NCBI GenBank assembly: GCA_015060005.1
Contig: SUZI01000001.1
Coordinates: 186,001-250,000, forward strand
Direction: 5' to 3'
Source: Rikenellaceae bacterium
GTDB taxonomy: Bacteria; Bacteroidota; Bacteroidia; Bacteroidales; Rikenellaceae
DNA length: 64,000 nt
The notes beneath the pieces were generated by a model. That model had not been told where the DNA came from. It saw only the letters and a list, made by a program, of their open reading frames with translations, and did no database searches. The position numbers and the translations under genes were made by a program. Positions 1 through 9,255 of the stretch are shown one piece after another (within the stretch, counting starts at the first letter, position 1; every line of letters starts with the position of its first letter).

Positions 1-2608
1 CAGCCTTCTGACGGCCTGACTCCAAGTTGTAGAAGTCGTAAGACGACATAATCTTCTTTGCTAAGTAATCGGTACGATACATAGGATTCATCGAGAGGTA
101 CAAGTTGTCGTAGTAGTTCAGGTTGGCATTGATAAACCAGCTTGTACCGCTACGGAACGAGAGACCTACGTTGACAGCAGTCTGTGGTGTGCTCTCAATC
201 TTCATACCCTTCCAGTTAACCTTACTCTTCACGACATCCGATGCCGAGTTATCAATCATCTGAGTGAACTCTGGGTTCGAGGTGTACTCATAGTCGCCAT
301 AGCTCACTGCACCCACGAATGACAAACCGTAAGCGATAGGTACGTTAACACCCAACTCAACGCCCATATAACGCTTGTCAATACCACTCATAGCGAAGTT
401 GGTAAATGAGCTCTGCGTATCATCGTAGAACGAGATAACCTTCGACTGATCCTTAATCTCGGTGTAGTAACCCGACAGACGAGCCTTCATCCACGATGTG
501 TTCATATTGTATGTCAAATCGACACCCCACACCTTCTCTGGCTCCAGACCTGGAGTGAGCTGGTTTCGTGTACGTGCCGACACGAAAGCATCGCGGAAGA
601 GTGTAGGATTCTGCATAGCAGTAGCCGAAGCCTCCAGAGAGTGAGCTCCATTGAACTGATACTTCAAATTGAGTTTACCCTTATATGTGAGCTCGTTAAT
701 CTTCTCTGACTCGCCGAGCGAGGTCTTGCCGATATTCACATTACCCAGAGCATCTGTTGCAGCCTCTGTGGTGAAGAGACCCTTCTCCCACAGACCCTCA
801 CGCCAGATGTTAGAGAAGCCCACCTCGGCACCTACATTTGCCGAGAAACGACCAAACTGCATATTGTAGGCAGCCCACAGCTGACCCTGACGCACGTGTG
901 CATAGTAGTCGTAGCCATACTTGTCGCCCTCCTTGACAGCCTGTGCGTGGCCGTGAGCGTTGTAGTATGCCATATTGTTCTGATAAGCGACAGCATCAGC
1001 ACCGAAATCACGCTCTGCAAACTTATCGATATCCAACCAATAGTCGCCACCGAGCAAATCCTTAACCTCGCTGTAATACTCTGTGCGGTTCATACGCAGA
1101 CGCACACCTCCCATAAGCTCCGAGCCATTGCGGAATGTGTGGTTAAGCTGTGCCACGAAGTTGAAGTCGAGCTGGTCGGTATGACGCTCCTCAACCATAG
1201 CTGCCGAGCGACGACCACCAAACTGCTGGTCTACAGCCTGCTGACGGTTGGTCTGTGTCATTCCGTCCCAATCCATACGACCTGTCCACTCACGCAACGC
1301 ATTGCGATACTGCGACTTGAGGGTTGCTATGTCGGTCTCGGTATATGAAAGTGGATCGCCATTGTACTCATCCAAAGCGTTCACCGCCATATGACGCACC
1401 AGCTTGTTAGCGTAGTATGATGGTAGCTTACGGTAGTAGTCAGGACGTGGGTCCTCACCACGCCACCAGGTAAGAGCCGAATAGCCATTCTTACCGAAGC
1501 GGAATGATGTAGCCGCAGTCAAAGCTGTACGCTCCGATATCTGCCACTTATAGTTGAGCATTGCGATAGGCTCGTGCATATCTCGTACGCGTGCATTACG
1601 CTCATCACCCATCTGCAGACCTACGTTAGGGTTGTAGTAGTTGCTGCCGAACAAATCGTAAGCCTCCTGGGTAGATGCCTGCTGGGCACCACGCTGTGTA
1701 GGAGCTCCCAAAACGGTAAGACCGAGTGTATGACCCGAATTCCACTTCTTCTCCACCGATGCGAAGTATGCAAAAGCGTTGTAGTATACACCATCCACAT
1801 ATCCGTTGCCACCCTGACGTGTCGACACAGAGAAACCGTACGACCAGCCGTTATCCAACGCACCCGATGCGTATGAGAGCATAACGCGGAAACGATAGAG
1901 CTGTGTAGCATTTACCACGCTGGCACGGAAGCCCTTACGCATCTGCGATGCACGAGCGTTGATGTTGGTCGTACCACCGATGTTACCCACACCTACATCA
2001 GCCATCTGCAAGCCGTAAGTAGACTCCTGGTTACGTGTAGCGTCGTTCAGACCGCTCCACAATGACCAAGGACCATAACCTGTGATAGCATCGTTGAAAC
2101 GAATACCATTCAGGTAGATATCCTGATAAGGCGAGTCGTAACCACGCACATTGAAACGCATCTCGCTGAAGCGATACGATGCGATGTTGTTGAACACATC
2201 CTTCGATGCCGAGAGCGACGAAGGCAACGAGCCTGTGTCGCCTGCCGACTCAGAATCGGTATCAAACTCCGCAAAGATAGAGTCATCCACCGAGCCTACG
2301 AGCGATGGCACGATAGCCACCTGATGCAAATCCTTCACTGTCTCATAGACTCTGACGTGCATCTGCGACTCCTCAAAGTCGTGAGCCTCAAAACGCAGAG
2401 TATACTCACCTGCTGGCAAGTTGTCAAACACAAACTCACCACTCTCTGTCGTTACGGTCTCAAGTTGAGTGCCCTCAACTATGACCTTCACGCCACTGAC
2501 AGCCTCACGTCCTTCACGAGAGACTACCACACCCTTGACACCCGACTGCTGAGCAAATGTAGCCACAGCTGCGAGCACAAGAGCTGCTGTTAGTAAAAAC
2601 TTCTTCAT
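1..2608 (-). CDS. TonB-dependent outer-membrane receptor, 3' part outside window
   Basis: The reading frame opens with ATG at 2606-2608 and stays open to the left edge (869 codons visible), so the end of the beta-barrel is missing. Residues 1-20 are a signal peptide ending in AQQ. Residues about 22-100 form a carboxypeptidase-regulatory-like beta-sandwich (GVKGVVVSREGREAVSGVKV). A plug domain follows at about 130-240 (MRFNVRGYDSPYQDIYLNG), then barrel strands rich in aromatic residues. It lacks the long SusC layout and has no SusD partner, so it resembles single-component receptors. It is the last visible gene of an operon, 17 bp after a secreted phosphatase/nuclease-family enzyme and downstream of a non-specific nuclease. 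By context I infer uptake of nucleic-acid fragments or nucleotides across the outer membrane. The substrate cannot be read from the sequence. Confidence 0.93.
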   Translation of the reverse strand, partial: MKKFLLTAALVLAAVATFAQQSGVKGVVVSREGREAVSGVKVIVEGTQLETVTTESGEFVFDNLPAGEYTLRFEAHDFEESQMHVRVYETVKDLHQVAIVPSLVGSVDDSIFAEFDTDSESAGDTGSLPSSLSASKDVFNNIASYRFSEMRFNVRGYDSPYQDIYLNGIRFNDAITGYGPWSLWSGLNDATRNQESTYGLQMADVGVGNIGGTTNINARASQMRKGFRASVVNATQLYRFRVMLSYASGALDNGWSYGFSVSTRQGGNGYVDGVYYNAFAYFASVEKKWNSGHTLGLTVLGAPTQRGAQQASTQEAYDLFGSNYYNPNVGLQMGDERNARVRDMHEPIAMLNYKWQISERTALTAATSFRFGKNGYSALTWWRGEDPRPDYYRKLPSYYANKLVRHMAVNALDEYNGDPLSYTETDIATLKSQYRNALREWTGRMDWDGMTQTNRQQAVDQQFGGRRSAAMVEERHTDQLDFNFVAQLNHTFRNGSELMGGVRLRMNRTEYYSEVKDLLGGDYWLDIDKFAERDFGADAVAYQNNMAYYNAHGHAQAVKEGDKYGYDYYAHVRQGQLWAAYNMQFGRFSANVGAEVGFSNIWREGLWEKGLFTTEAATDALGNVNIGKTSLGESEKINELTYKGKLNLKYQFNGAHSLEASATAMQNPTLFRDAFVSARTRNQLTPGLEPEKVWGVDLTYNMNTSWMKARLSGYYTEIKDQSKVISFYDDTQSSFTNFAMSGIDKRYMGVELGVNVPIAYGLSFVGAVSYGDYEYTSNPEFTQMIDNSASDVVKSKVNWKGMKIESTPQTAVNVGLSFRSGTSWFINANLNYYDNLYLSMNPMYRTDYLAKKIMSSYDFYNLESGRQKA

Positions 2609-2625
2609 ATTATAATGTTTGTTGA

Positions 2626-3657
2626 TTATTTACCTATATAAATATATACGGGCAGGTGGTCGCTAAATCCGTTCTGGAAGTTATTTCCCACAAACGTACG
2701 CAACGGATAACCCTTATACTGTCCCTCCTGCTGGATGAGGTATGGGCGGTTGAAGATATTACCGTAATACTTCGATTTAGGAGCCTTCTGCAACTTGAGC
2801 TTACCTGTCGAGCCCGTTGCCAAGTTCTCTGTTACCACGATATTATCAAACAAGTTCCACTTATCCTGATATGCCAACGTACCCAGACCGGCACGCAACA
2901 TCTCGTTGAATGGGTTGAAGAAGTCGCCCTCAACGAGCTGCTTCATCTTACCCTTTGCACCCAGAGTCTCCTCGACACTCTTATCTGTCGCATCGTCGTT
3001 GAAGTCGCCCATAGCCACAAACTTGGTGTTAGGGTCCTTTGCCAAGAACTCATCCTTAATCTCACGAATCTGTCGTGCACACGCCTCACGCAAGTAAGCT
3101 GAAGCATACTGTCCGCCACGACGTGATGGCCAGTGCGACACGAGGAAGCAGAAAGGCTCATCATCTATCGTACCCCACATAATCACCAAGTCGCGTGTAC
3201 GCAACGTAGGATTCTCCGGAACGATAAGCTTACGGTTGTCGCAGCCCTCCATCTTAAAGACATCGGCACGATATAGGAACGCCACGTCGATACCACGTGC
3301 ATCGGGCGAGTCGAAGTGGCAGATACGATACTTCGCAGGTGCTAACTTAGGCATAGCCACAACATCCTCCAACACGAAGCGGTTCTCTAACTCGGTAACG
3401 CCGATAACGATAGGATAATCCTTCTGGATGGCAGCCATATCGAACAACACACGCTCGATATTTGTCATCTTGCAGTCGTACTTGTACTGATTCCACTGTT
3501 TCTCACCCTCGGGAGTAAACTCGTCGTCGTGAGTATCAGGGTCGTTATACAAGTCAAAGAGGTTCTCCAAATTGTAGAACGCCACCATATAAGGCTTCTG
3601 TGCCATAGCCACCGTAGAGGCTACGACCAACGCCAACAGGAATAGTGTCTTTTTCAT
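2626..3657 (-). CDS. secreted endonuclease/exonuclease/phosphatase (EEP) family enzyme
   Basis: The protein has 343 residues with a signal peptide at 1-19 (cut after AMA), so it should act in the periplasm or outside the cell. All signature blocks of the EEP fold are visible: FYNLENLFD near 27, VTELEN at 87-92 (metal-binding Glu), VSHWPSRR with His175, MGDFND with Asp218 and Asn220, and the C-terminal SDHLP with Asp333-His334. Family members cleave phosphodiester or phosphomonoester bonds in DNA, RNA, phospholipids or inositol phosphates using Mg2+. It lies 29 bp after a DNA/RNA non-specific endonuclease and 17 bp before a TonB receptor, which favours a nucleic-acid substrate. Exonuclease, endonuclease or nucleotide phosphatase activity cannot be told apart. 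Confidence 0.92.
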   Translation of the reverse strand: MKKTLFLLALVVASTVAMAQKPYMVAFYNLENLFDLYNDPDTHDDEFTPEGEKQWNQYKYDCKMTNIERVLFDMAAIQKDYPIVIGVTELENRFVLEDVVAMPKLAPAKYRICHFDSPDARGIDVAFLYRADVFKMEGCDNRKLIVPENPTLRTRDLVIMWGTIDDEPFCFLVSHWPSRRGGQYASAYLREACARQIREIKDEFLAKDPNTKFVAMGDFNDDATDKSVEETLGAKGKMKQLVEGDFFNPFNEMLRAGLGTLAYQDKWNLFDNIVVTENLATGSTGKLKLQKAPKSKYYGNIFNRPYLIQQEGQYKGYPLRTFVGNNFQNGFSDHLPVYIYIGK

Positions 3658-3686
3658 CTTGATACTATATTAATTATTAAACTTAT

Positions 3687-4913
3687 CTAAAACCATAGCG
3701 AGCGGTTGTACTCACTCTTCACCTCATCCTCCACAGCGTCATTGAGCATTGGGAAGAACTCAAATCCCACTATCTTCTCCAAATCGCTGACACTCATAAA
3801 CCACTCATCCTTGAGCACTGTGCTTGAGCCTGAGTCGTGATGTGGAATAAATATCGCTATCGCCTGCAACGCCGAAGCGTCGGTTATCTCAGCTATACGC
3901 TTGCCGCTATTTCCCTTCACTGTCTTGAGCAGTAGCTTATAGTAGTGCGAAGGCGTAGGGCAACGCTTACCACTGCTGTCGGTGGTGGCTGTGGCTATTG
4001 ACGAGTCGTGCTTACCCTTGAAGTATGCTCCCGTGACCACATAGAGCGTATCGAGGCACTGCTCCGAACGCACCTTACCCTCCAAACTACCCCATAGTGT
4101 AGAGTTGAAACGTCCTAACTGCGGAGTCATATTCGTCACGTAGAATGTCTGGTCCATCATCTCCTGCGAGCACTTTCTGTCTGCCGCAGCAATCTGATGT
4201 CCTCGGTTATATGGGCTCTTGTAGTAGCCATTCATCTGCTGGTTAGCCGCTATTGTAGGCTCTTTCTTAAAGTCGCTGTTGTCGCGGTTTGCCGAGCCAT
4301 TGGTGTAGAGTGCGTGCATAGGGTATGCCACCCACTCGGCAGCCAGATACTCGGGATTATAACATATCGTATAGTTACGTACGTTGCTCTTGGCACCCAC
4401 CGCAGCCGAGTAGCTGCGATAGATATATCCATCCCTCACATCGCACACCGGCAACTCGGGCCAAGCTCTTACGAAGGCTATGTTCGCATCGTACGACTCC
4501 TGCGTGAGCTGCAACTCCACCCTGACACCGCCATCAAACGACACTACGATGTGTGCTATGCGTGGGCTTCCCGATGGATTTTTCTCGAAATAGAGGAACA
4601 GAGTGCGTGTGTTCTCACCCTCAGCCATCACGCCCGAGAGTTCACTCCGTCCACCCGAGAGCTGACACCACTCGTTGCCATCGGCAATCGTTACGGCGTA
4701 TTTAGTACCCTGTTGTGCGGTCAGCACCACAGCGCAATTTGTGCTTGTACCCTGCACCACATCTTGTGCAAGATGAGCCGAAGCCACCACTCCGTCATCG
4801 CTCTTGCTACAGGCAAAGCCCCAAGCCAACATCACCGACACCATTACCACCTTAGCAACCGATGTCCACCAACGCATCATATCTCCCGTCAAATTATATC
4901 GTTGTTTTATCAT
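3687..4913 (-). CDS. DNA/RNA non-specific endonuclease lipoprotein (NucA/NUC1 fold)
   Basis: The 408-residue protein has a late lipobox (WGFAC, Cys35), so it is probably a lipoprotein. ATG codons at residues 12-13 (4880/4877) are possible alternative starts. Residues about 45-140 form a BACON-like beta domain. The nuclease domain covers about 155-408. It has the active-site block YNRGHQIAAADR with His239 (the family motif is usually DRGH; the first residue is Asn here), then FYVTNMTPQ (Asn261) and RFNSTLWGSLE (Asn270, Glu278), the expected Mg-binding and scaffold residues. The family cuts single- and double-stranded DNA and RNA without sequence preference. It sits 60 bp downstream of a large OB-fold lipoprotein and 29 bp upstream of the EEP enzyme, in what looks like one transcript. 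The likely role is to cut extracellular nucleic acid at the cell surface. Confidence 0.92.
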   Translation of the reverse strand: MIKQRYNLTGDMMRWWTSVAKVVMVSVMLAWGFACSKSDDGVVASAHLAQDVVQGTSTNCAVVLTAQQGTKYAVTIADGNEWCQLSGGRSELSGVMAEGENTRTLFLYFEKNPSGSPRIAHIVVSFDGGVRVELQLTQESYDANIAFVRAWPELPVCDVRDGYIYRSYSAAVGAKSNVRNYTICYNPEYLAAEWVAYPMHALYTNGSANRDNSDFKKEPTIAANQQMNGYYKSPYNRGHQIAAADRKCSQEMMDQTFYVTNMTPQLGRFNSTLWGSLEGKVRSEQCLDTLYVVTGAYFKGKHDSSIATATTDSSGKRCPTPSHYYKLLLKTVKGNSGKRIAEITDASALQAIAIFIPHHDSGSSTVLKDEWFMSVSDLEKIVGFEFFPMLNDAVEDEVKSEYNRSLWF

Positions 4914-4973
4914 TTAGGCTTTAGGCCCTTGGGCAGTTTCCCACCCAAGAGCCATTATCCTAAATTGCTTGTA

Positions 4974-7900
4974 TTACATATAAGTTACCTTAATCTTTGC
5001 AACGTATGCACGGTGATCCTTGTCAGTACCGGTTGTAGTGAACTTCACACTTCCAGCCTCACCTGACCAGCTACGTGTTGCAGCCTCTGCAGAGAACTCT
5101 CCACAATCAGGCTCCATATAGTAGTGGTTATTTGCAAACTCAATATCGATTGCTGTGATAACCTTACCATTAGAAGCTGTTACAGTCATTGTTGCACCAT
5201 TCTGATACAGACGAACTGCGTTACCTGATGTGTAGTATGCAGGAGCATTGTTTGCTGAGCCCTGTGCAAAGGTTACAGTGATATTCTCATCCATCACAAG
5301 CTCTTTAACAGTCTGAGCATTAGCCCAGCCCTGTGCCGACATCACCTTCTCTACTGATACAACCTCGCCACCGCCTGAAGACTGCTTAAGCTGAGTTACA
5401 GCGATTGTGTGTGAAAGTGAGCCACAAGCTACGGTAACTGTTGCATTAATTACTGCGTCAGTCTCATTTGCACCTGCCGAGATAGTTACTACGCCGTTAG
5501 CGTATGAAGCCGAGATAGCTGCGTTATCTGATGTTACGGTTACGTTCTCAGTGAGGTTATATGCGTTCAAAGCTACATTTACGCTCTGACCTGCTGCACC
5601 CAAAGTAACAGCTGCACTCTCTGGGCTCCAGAAAGCACGTGTACCTGGAGACTGAAGACTTACAAAGATAGCGTTCTTACCCTGTGGAGAACCACTGTAT
5701 GATGTACGGATAGTCTCGATTACAATATCATCACCGAGCTTCGCACCCGACTCTGCCCAATACTGCTGAGCACCGGTTGGGCTGCACAAACCATAGATAT
5801 ATACAGTACCGGTATCATCTGTAAGGTCAAAGTTACCGTATGTAGTATTTGCTACCTTGGTAATTGTTCCCGACAAACGATATGTTACGCTCTCGCTCTC
5901 TGCTGCTGCCAAGAACTGAGCCACCGTTACAACATCTCCTGGCTCGATTGGCTGCTCTGGCTCCTCAGGCTGCTCTGGCTCCTCAGGAGTCTCGCCTGTT
6001 GGAACGACGTGTGTTGCGATGATATTTACGTCAGTATCACGAGTCTGATAGATGGTATATCCATAGATATCCACCATAGTACCATCCAACTCATCTGGAC
6101 ACATTGCCGCTGTTGGATATGACACAGAGCCCTGTGCTGTTGAAGCACCCTCCAACTCAACATTCCAATAGTTACCACTCTTAACGAGCTTACCTGTCAT
6201 CTTCACATACTTGATGTAAGTCGAAGTAAGGAACGCGTCAGCTGCTGCACCATCCATCACCACTGGCTCTGGGTGAGTAAATGCGTCGTCGTGACCAACC
6301 TTTGTTGCCACAGGATCTGCGAGCTGTGGTACACTACGGTAAGCACCGATTGAAGCCGATACAGTTACCTTATCACCTACTGCCAAACCTGGGTCTGCAC
6401 CTGCATAAGCCAAGATATAGCTTGTACCATCAGTCAAGAGGTATGAACGAGCCGAAACAGCCACAACAGTTGATTCCTTAACCTTTACGGTTGTACCCTG
6501 TGCCAAGCCAATAGCCTCAGTAACGGTTACCTCGTCACCTGCTGGCTCCTCTGGAGTACCACTACCCTCGCTGAGGGTTACATCCTGTGTTGCAGACTCT
6601 GCTACACCCAATACAACGTCATCCAGACGATATACTGAAGCTACATCTACTGAGAACTTAACAGAGAGCTTAGCAGGAACCTCTGTCAGACGGAATGTAG
6701 CCGAAGCATCGTTCCAAGTACCATCTAAGTTATCGCCATCAGCGAATGAGTATGTAATCTCCGACCAAGTAGCATTATCTGCCGAGAGATATACGTGGAA
6801 CTCGTCATACTTAAATACAGAGTCGCCATTCTGAGTATATTTCTCTGCACCGAAGGTCATCATAAATGTATCCTCGCCCGCTGGCAAAGTAATATCGCGA
6901 ATCTCAACATAGTTACCCTCCTTACCGAAGAAGAGGTTGTTCAAACCTGAGCCTTCGTAAGCTGAGTAGCTTCCGTTAGACATAGAGTTTGCACGAACAG
7001 TTACGTTCTTTGAGTCGTATGATACAGTTGCTGCGCCATCACCCACTGCGTTACCGTAGTCTGCACTCATATATGGCCAGTAGCCGCTTGCATCCTTTAC
7101 AGCCTCCTTCTTATCGAAGTTATCTGTGAAGAAGCTACCCTCAACAGGTGTGTCAGGAGTATCTGGAGTCTCTGGCTCGTTAGGGTTCTCTACACCCTGC
7201 GTAAGGTCGATAAGCTGAGCACCCTCGCCACCTGATGACAACTGCAAGTCATCCAAACGATATACCGATGCTACGTCAGCCGATACCATAATAGAGAGTG
7301 TCGAAGGCACTGATGCCAAACGGAATGAAGCCTTAGCATCGTTCCAACGGCCTGACAGCTCATCACCCTCCTCAAATGCGTACTCAACCTCTGACCAGAG
7401 AGTGTTGTCGCTTGAGATGTAAACGTGGAACTCATCATTGTTGAAAGTAGAGTCGCCATCCTGAGAGTACTTCTCTGAGCCAAATGTCAATACGAAGCAG
7501 TCGCCCTCCGCTGGCATCTCGATACCGCTAACGGTTACGTAGTTGATACGAGCACCGAAGAAGAGGTTATTCAAACCTGAACCTGCATAGTCTGAGTAGT
7601 TGCTGTCAGATGCCGAGTTAGCACGAACGGTTACGTTAGCTGACTCGTATGCAACATTAGCTGCACCGCTACCCTGTGGGTTGGTGTAATCAGCTGCTGT
7701 ATCCTTCAACCAAGGCCAGTAGCCGCTTGCATCCTTTACAGCCTCCTTCTTATCAAAGTTATCCGAGTAGACAACCTCCAAAGGCTTAATCTCCTCCTCT
7801 GTAGCCGACTGCGATACTGTCAACTTCTCGATATCCCACTCTTCGTACACAGGGTGGAGGGCAATCACGCGAAGGATAGCCGCACGAGCCGAGCCTGTGT

Positions 7901-8189
7901 TATTGGCTGCAACGCTCACTGTCAAAGTGTGCTGACCGGCACCACCATTCAATGGGGTTACGGTCAACCAATCAGCCGACACAGGAACATCAACCTTCCA
8001 GTCGGCATCTACTGTGATGTCAAAAGTCTTGCTCTCCTCAGCCTGGGTAAAAGCAAGTGTCTCCACTGACAGCTCTACATCCGGATCGAGGAATGTAGTG
8101 CCCTTCTCGCTGTCATCACACGCGGTAAAAGCGAACGATGCTACCACCGCTGCTATCGCCATAAATGACTTAAAAAAAGTGTTTTTCAT
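4974..8189 (-). CDS. large multidomain surface lipoprotein with BACON, duplicated jelly-roll-like and OB-fold domains
   Basis: The protein has 1071 residues and a lipobox FTAC near residue 24. Domains in order: a BACON-type domain at about 35-130; two near-copies of a ~200-residue module, each starting DNFDKKEAVKDASGYWP (about 138-335 and 352-545); an OB-fold-like region at about 555-730; a second OB-fold-like region at about 745-850 (VTYRLSGTITKVANTTYGNF, DDTGTVYIYGL); a second BACON-like domain at about 860-945; and a final ~125-residue beta domain. Linkers are rich in Pro and Glu (EEPEQPEEPEQP). OB folds commonly bind single-stranded nucleic acid or oligosaccharide. As first gene of an operon with two nucleases and a TonB receptor, it is a good candidate for the surface capture protein, comparable in position to SusD/SGBP proteins. 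Function is inferred, not shown. Confidence 0.9.
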   Translation of the reverse strand: MKNTFFKSFMAIAAVVASFAFTACDDSEKGTTFLDPDVELSVETLAFTQAEESKTFDITVDADWKVDVPVSADWLTVTPLNGGAGQHTLTVSVAANNTGSARAAILRVIALHPVYEEWDIEKLTVSQSATEEEIKPLEVVYSDNFDKKEAVKDASGYWPWLKDTAADYTNPQGSGAANVAYESANVTVRANSASDSNYSDYAGSGLNNLFFGARINYVTVSGIEMPAEGDCFVLTFGSEKYSQDGDSTFNNDEFHVYISSDNTLWSEVEYAFEEGDELSGRWNDAKASFRLASVPSTLSIMVSADVASVYRLDDLQLSSGGEGAQLIDLTQGVENPNEPETPDTPDTPVEGSFFTDNFDKKEAVKDASGYWPYMSADYGNAVGDGAATVSYDSKNVTVRANSMSNGSYSAYEGSGLNNLFFGKEGNYVEIRDITLPAGEDTFMMTFGAEKYTQNGDSVFKYDEFHVYLSADNATWSEITYSFADGDNLDGTWNDASATFRLTEVPAKLSVKFSVDVASVYRLDDVVLGVAESATQDVTLSEGSGTPEEPAGDEVTVTEAIGLAQGTTVKVKESTVVAVSARSYLLTDGTSYILAYAGADPGLAVGDKVTVSASIGAYRSVPQLADPVATKVGHDDAFTHPEPVVMDGAAADAFLTSTYIKYVKMTGKLVKSGNYWNVELEGASTAQGSVSYPTAAMCPDELDGTMVDIYGYTIYQTRDTDVNIIATHVVPTGETPEEPEQPEEPEQPIEPGDVVTVAQFLAAAESESVTYRLSGTITKVANTTYGNFDLTDDTGTVYIYGLCSPTGAQQYWAESGAKLGDDIVIETIRTSYSGSPQGKNAIFVSLQSPGTRAFWSPESAAVTLGAAGQSVNVALNAYNLTENVTVTSDNAAISASYANGVVTISAGANETDAVINATVTVACGSLSHTIAVTQLKQSSGGGEVVSVEKVMSAQGWANAQTVKELVMDENITVTFAQGSANNAPAYYTSGNAVRLYQNGATMTVTASNGKVITAIDIEFANNHYYMEPDCGEFSAEAATRSWSGEAGSVKFTTTGTDKDHRAYVAKIKVTYM
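7075..7763 (-). repeat. near-identical 50-bp internal direct repeats (7075-7124 and 7714-7763)
   Basis: Inside the large OB-fold lipoprotein gene, two 50-bp stretches encoding the start of the duplicated module (DKKEAVKDASGYWP) differ at a single base. They are 639 bp apart, a multiple of three. Recombination between them would therefore delete one module in frame. The rest of the two modules has diverged more, so this segment is either recently converted or under strong constraint. Confidence 0.85.
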
Positions 8190-8311
8190 AAAATCGGTTA
8201 TTAAAATTTGTTAAACTTTGTATTTTGTGTTTTTCTATTATTCTAAATTCTCACTGTGCCAAAAGAGCCTTGTGAGACAACCTCTTAACTATTTAATAGT
8301 TAATCGGACCT

Positions 8312-8343
8312 CAAAAGTAACTATTTTTTCCCTATCAGCCAAA
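8312..8343 (-). promoter_or_regulatory. Bacteroidota-type promoter of the nuclease/TonB operon
   Basis: Read on the minus strand there is a -33 TTTG (plus 8340-8343), a 20-bp spacer and a -7 box TACTTTTG (plus 8312-8319), matching TTTG-N19-21-TAnnTTTG. Transcription would start near 8305, giving a leader of about 115 nt before the ATG at 8189. Confidence 0.6.
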
Positions 8344-8557
8344 CTATATGAGGTATTTATAACTATTTCTTAACAAAACGCTATAAAATGAAACTGAAAA
8401 GTGAAAACTAACAAATAATAAATAAAACGTCATTCCCCGACTTGTGCAGCAAGGCGATGGGAATCTACCTTTTACAAAGTGAAAGTTGAAAAGATAATTA
8501 CTCTTTACTAACTACTCATTACAACAAAAAAAATGGGCAGCCCAAAATCTTGGACCA
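8344..8557. other. AT-rich gene-free stretch
   Basis: No open frame here looks real. It holds AT-rich sequence with a degenerate module (aaagtgaaa... aattactctttactaactac) that recurs at 11765-11806 and 51830-51900. A 222-bp minus frame across 8512-8733 covers terminators and a structured repeat and is not considered coding. Confidence 0.5.
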
Positions 8558-8579
8558 CCCGACATCACTGCGAACGCAT

Positions 8580-8612
8580 AAAAAAAGACCGAACAACTTT
8601 CGTCATTCGGTC
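8580..8612 (-). terminator. rho-independent terminator, second of a tandem pair after rplT
   Basis: The 7-bp stem gaccgaa (8587-8593) / ttcggtc (8606-8612) is followed on the minus strand by a run of seven T. It lies downstream of rpmI-rplT. Confidence 0.75.
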
Positions 8613-8635
8613 CACTCATATTGGCAATTTCAAAT

Positions 8636-8667
8636 AAAAAAGGTCGGGTAACCCGAAAGCTACCCGA
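8636..8667 (-). terminator. rho-independent terminator, first of a tandem pair after rplT
   Basis: The stem tcgggta (8644-8650) / tacccga (8661-8667) is followed on the minus strand by cc and six T. With the hairpin at 8587-8612 it forms a tandem stop that shields the nuclease operon from ribosomal-protein transcription. Confidence 0.7.
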
Positions 8668-8670
8668 CAT

Positions 8671-8802
8671 CACTACGAACGCATATAAGAAGTGGAATTT
8701 CAAGGCTTGCGAACTTTGAAAAAAACGCAGCATACTCGGCGTATGTGAGTATTTTTCAAAGGAGCGTAACGCAGAAATTACCTTCTTTGATGTGTTCGTG
8801 AC
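8671..8802 (-). repeat. structured dispersed element, copy A (3' of rplT)
   Basis: Imperfect terminal inverted repeats (about 8671-8692 and 8782-8802) enclose a lower stem (8714-8723 with 8752-8761, 10 bp) and an inner hairpin CATAC (8731-8735) / GTATG (8741-8745). Between the two stems are CGCAG on one side and TGAG on the other. The same internal layout with different stem bases recurs at 36945-37152 and 51703-51822. It begins four bases after the rplT stop codon and is followed by terminators on the minus strand, so it would be part of the rplT 3' UTR. Confidence 0.65.
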
Positions 8803-8805
8803 TTG

Positions 8806-9150
8806 CTATTTTACTGCATTAACAATCGCCTCAAATGCCTTAGGCTCGTTCATCGCCAAGTCTGCCAAAACCTTACGGTTCAAAGCGATACCCTTAGCGT
8901 TAACTTTACCCATAAACTCTGAATAAGTCATACCGAAAGCGCGAACTGCAGCGTTGATACGTGTAATCCACAATGAGCGGTATGTTCTCTTTTTAATCTG
9001 GCGGTGTGCATAAGCATACTGCAGACCCTTCTCGACAGTATTTTTCGCTACTGTCCAAACGTTTCCCCTTGAACCAAAGTTACCTTTGGCAAGCTTCAAA
9101 ACCTTCTTTCTTCTTGCGCGTGACGCAACAGCATTGACTGAACGTGGCAT
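8806..9150 (-). CDS. rplT: 50S ribosomal protein L20
   Basis: The 114-residue basic protein matches L20 along its length: [44 protein letters not shown] and the [17 protein letters not shown] block. L20 binds 23S rRNA early in large-subunit assembly. It is 105 bp downstream of rpmI and presumably co-transcribed with it. The usual third partner infC is not next to rpmI here, because upstream of rpmI lies a divergent ABC-transporter gene. The 3' end runs into a structured element and tandem terminators. Confidence 0.97.
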   Translation of the reverse strand: MPRSVNAVASRARRKKVLKLAKGNFGSRGNVWTVAKNTVEKGLQYAYAHRQIKKRTYRSLWITRINAAVRAFGMTYSEFMGKVNAKGIALNRKVLADLAMNEPKAFEAIVNAVK

Positions 9151-9255
9151 AGTAAAATAAGTTTTTGATGGAACTCATAGCGGTGTGATTCTCTCACACT
9201 CTTTAGGGCTATTCTGTCCCGGTTGTTAATAAATAAAATTCTGTTTGTCAGCTAA

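Larger units (their letters stand above)
8558..8685. repeat. 23-bp direct repeat pair flanking terminators (8558-8580, 8663-8685)
   Basis: The sequence cccgacatcac-g/a-cgaacgcata occurs twice with one difference, 105 bp apart, on either side of two hairpins. It overlaps the left arm of the structured element that ends at the rplT stop codon. It may have arisen by duplication of the terminator region. Confidence 0.7.

Noticed and set aside
8558..8685. Possible CRISPR-like array (two 23-bp repeats 105 bp apart)
   Set aside because: Only two copies, spacing is occupied by terminators, and no cas genes are in the window.
8512..8733. Minus-strand 73-codon frame
   Set aside because: It is built from two terminators, a 23-bp repeat and structured element A; the sequence is repetitive and phenylalanine-rich without protein character.
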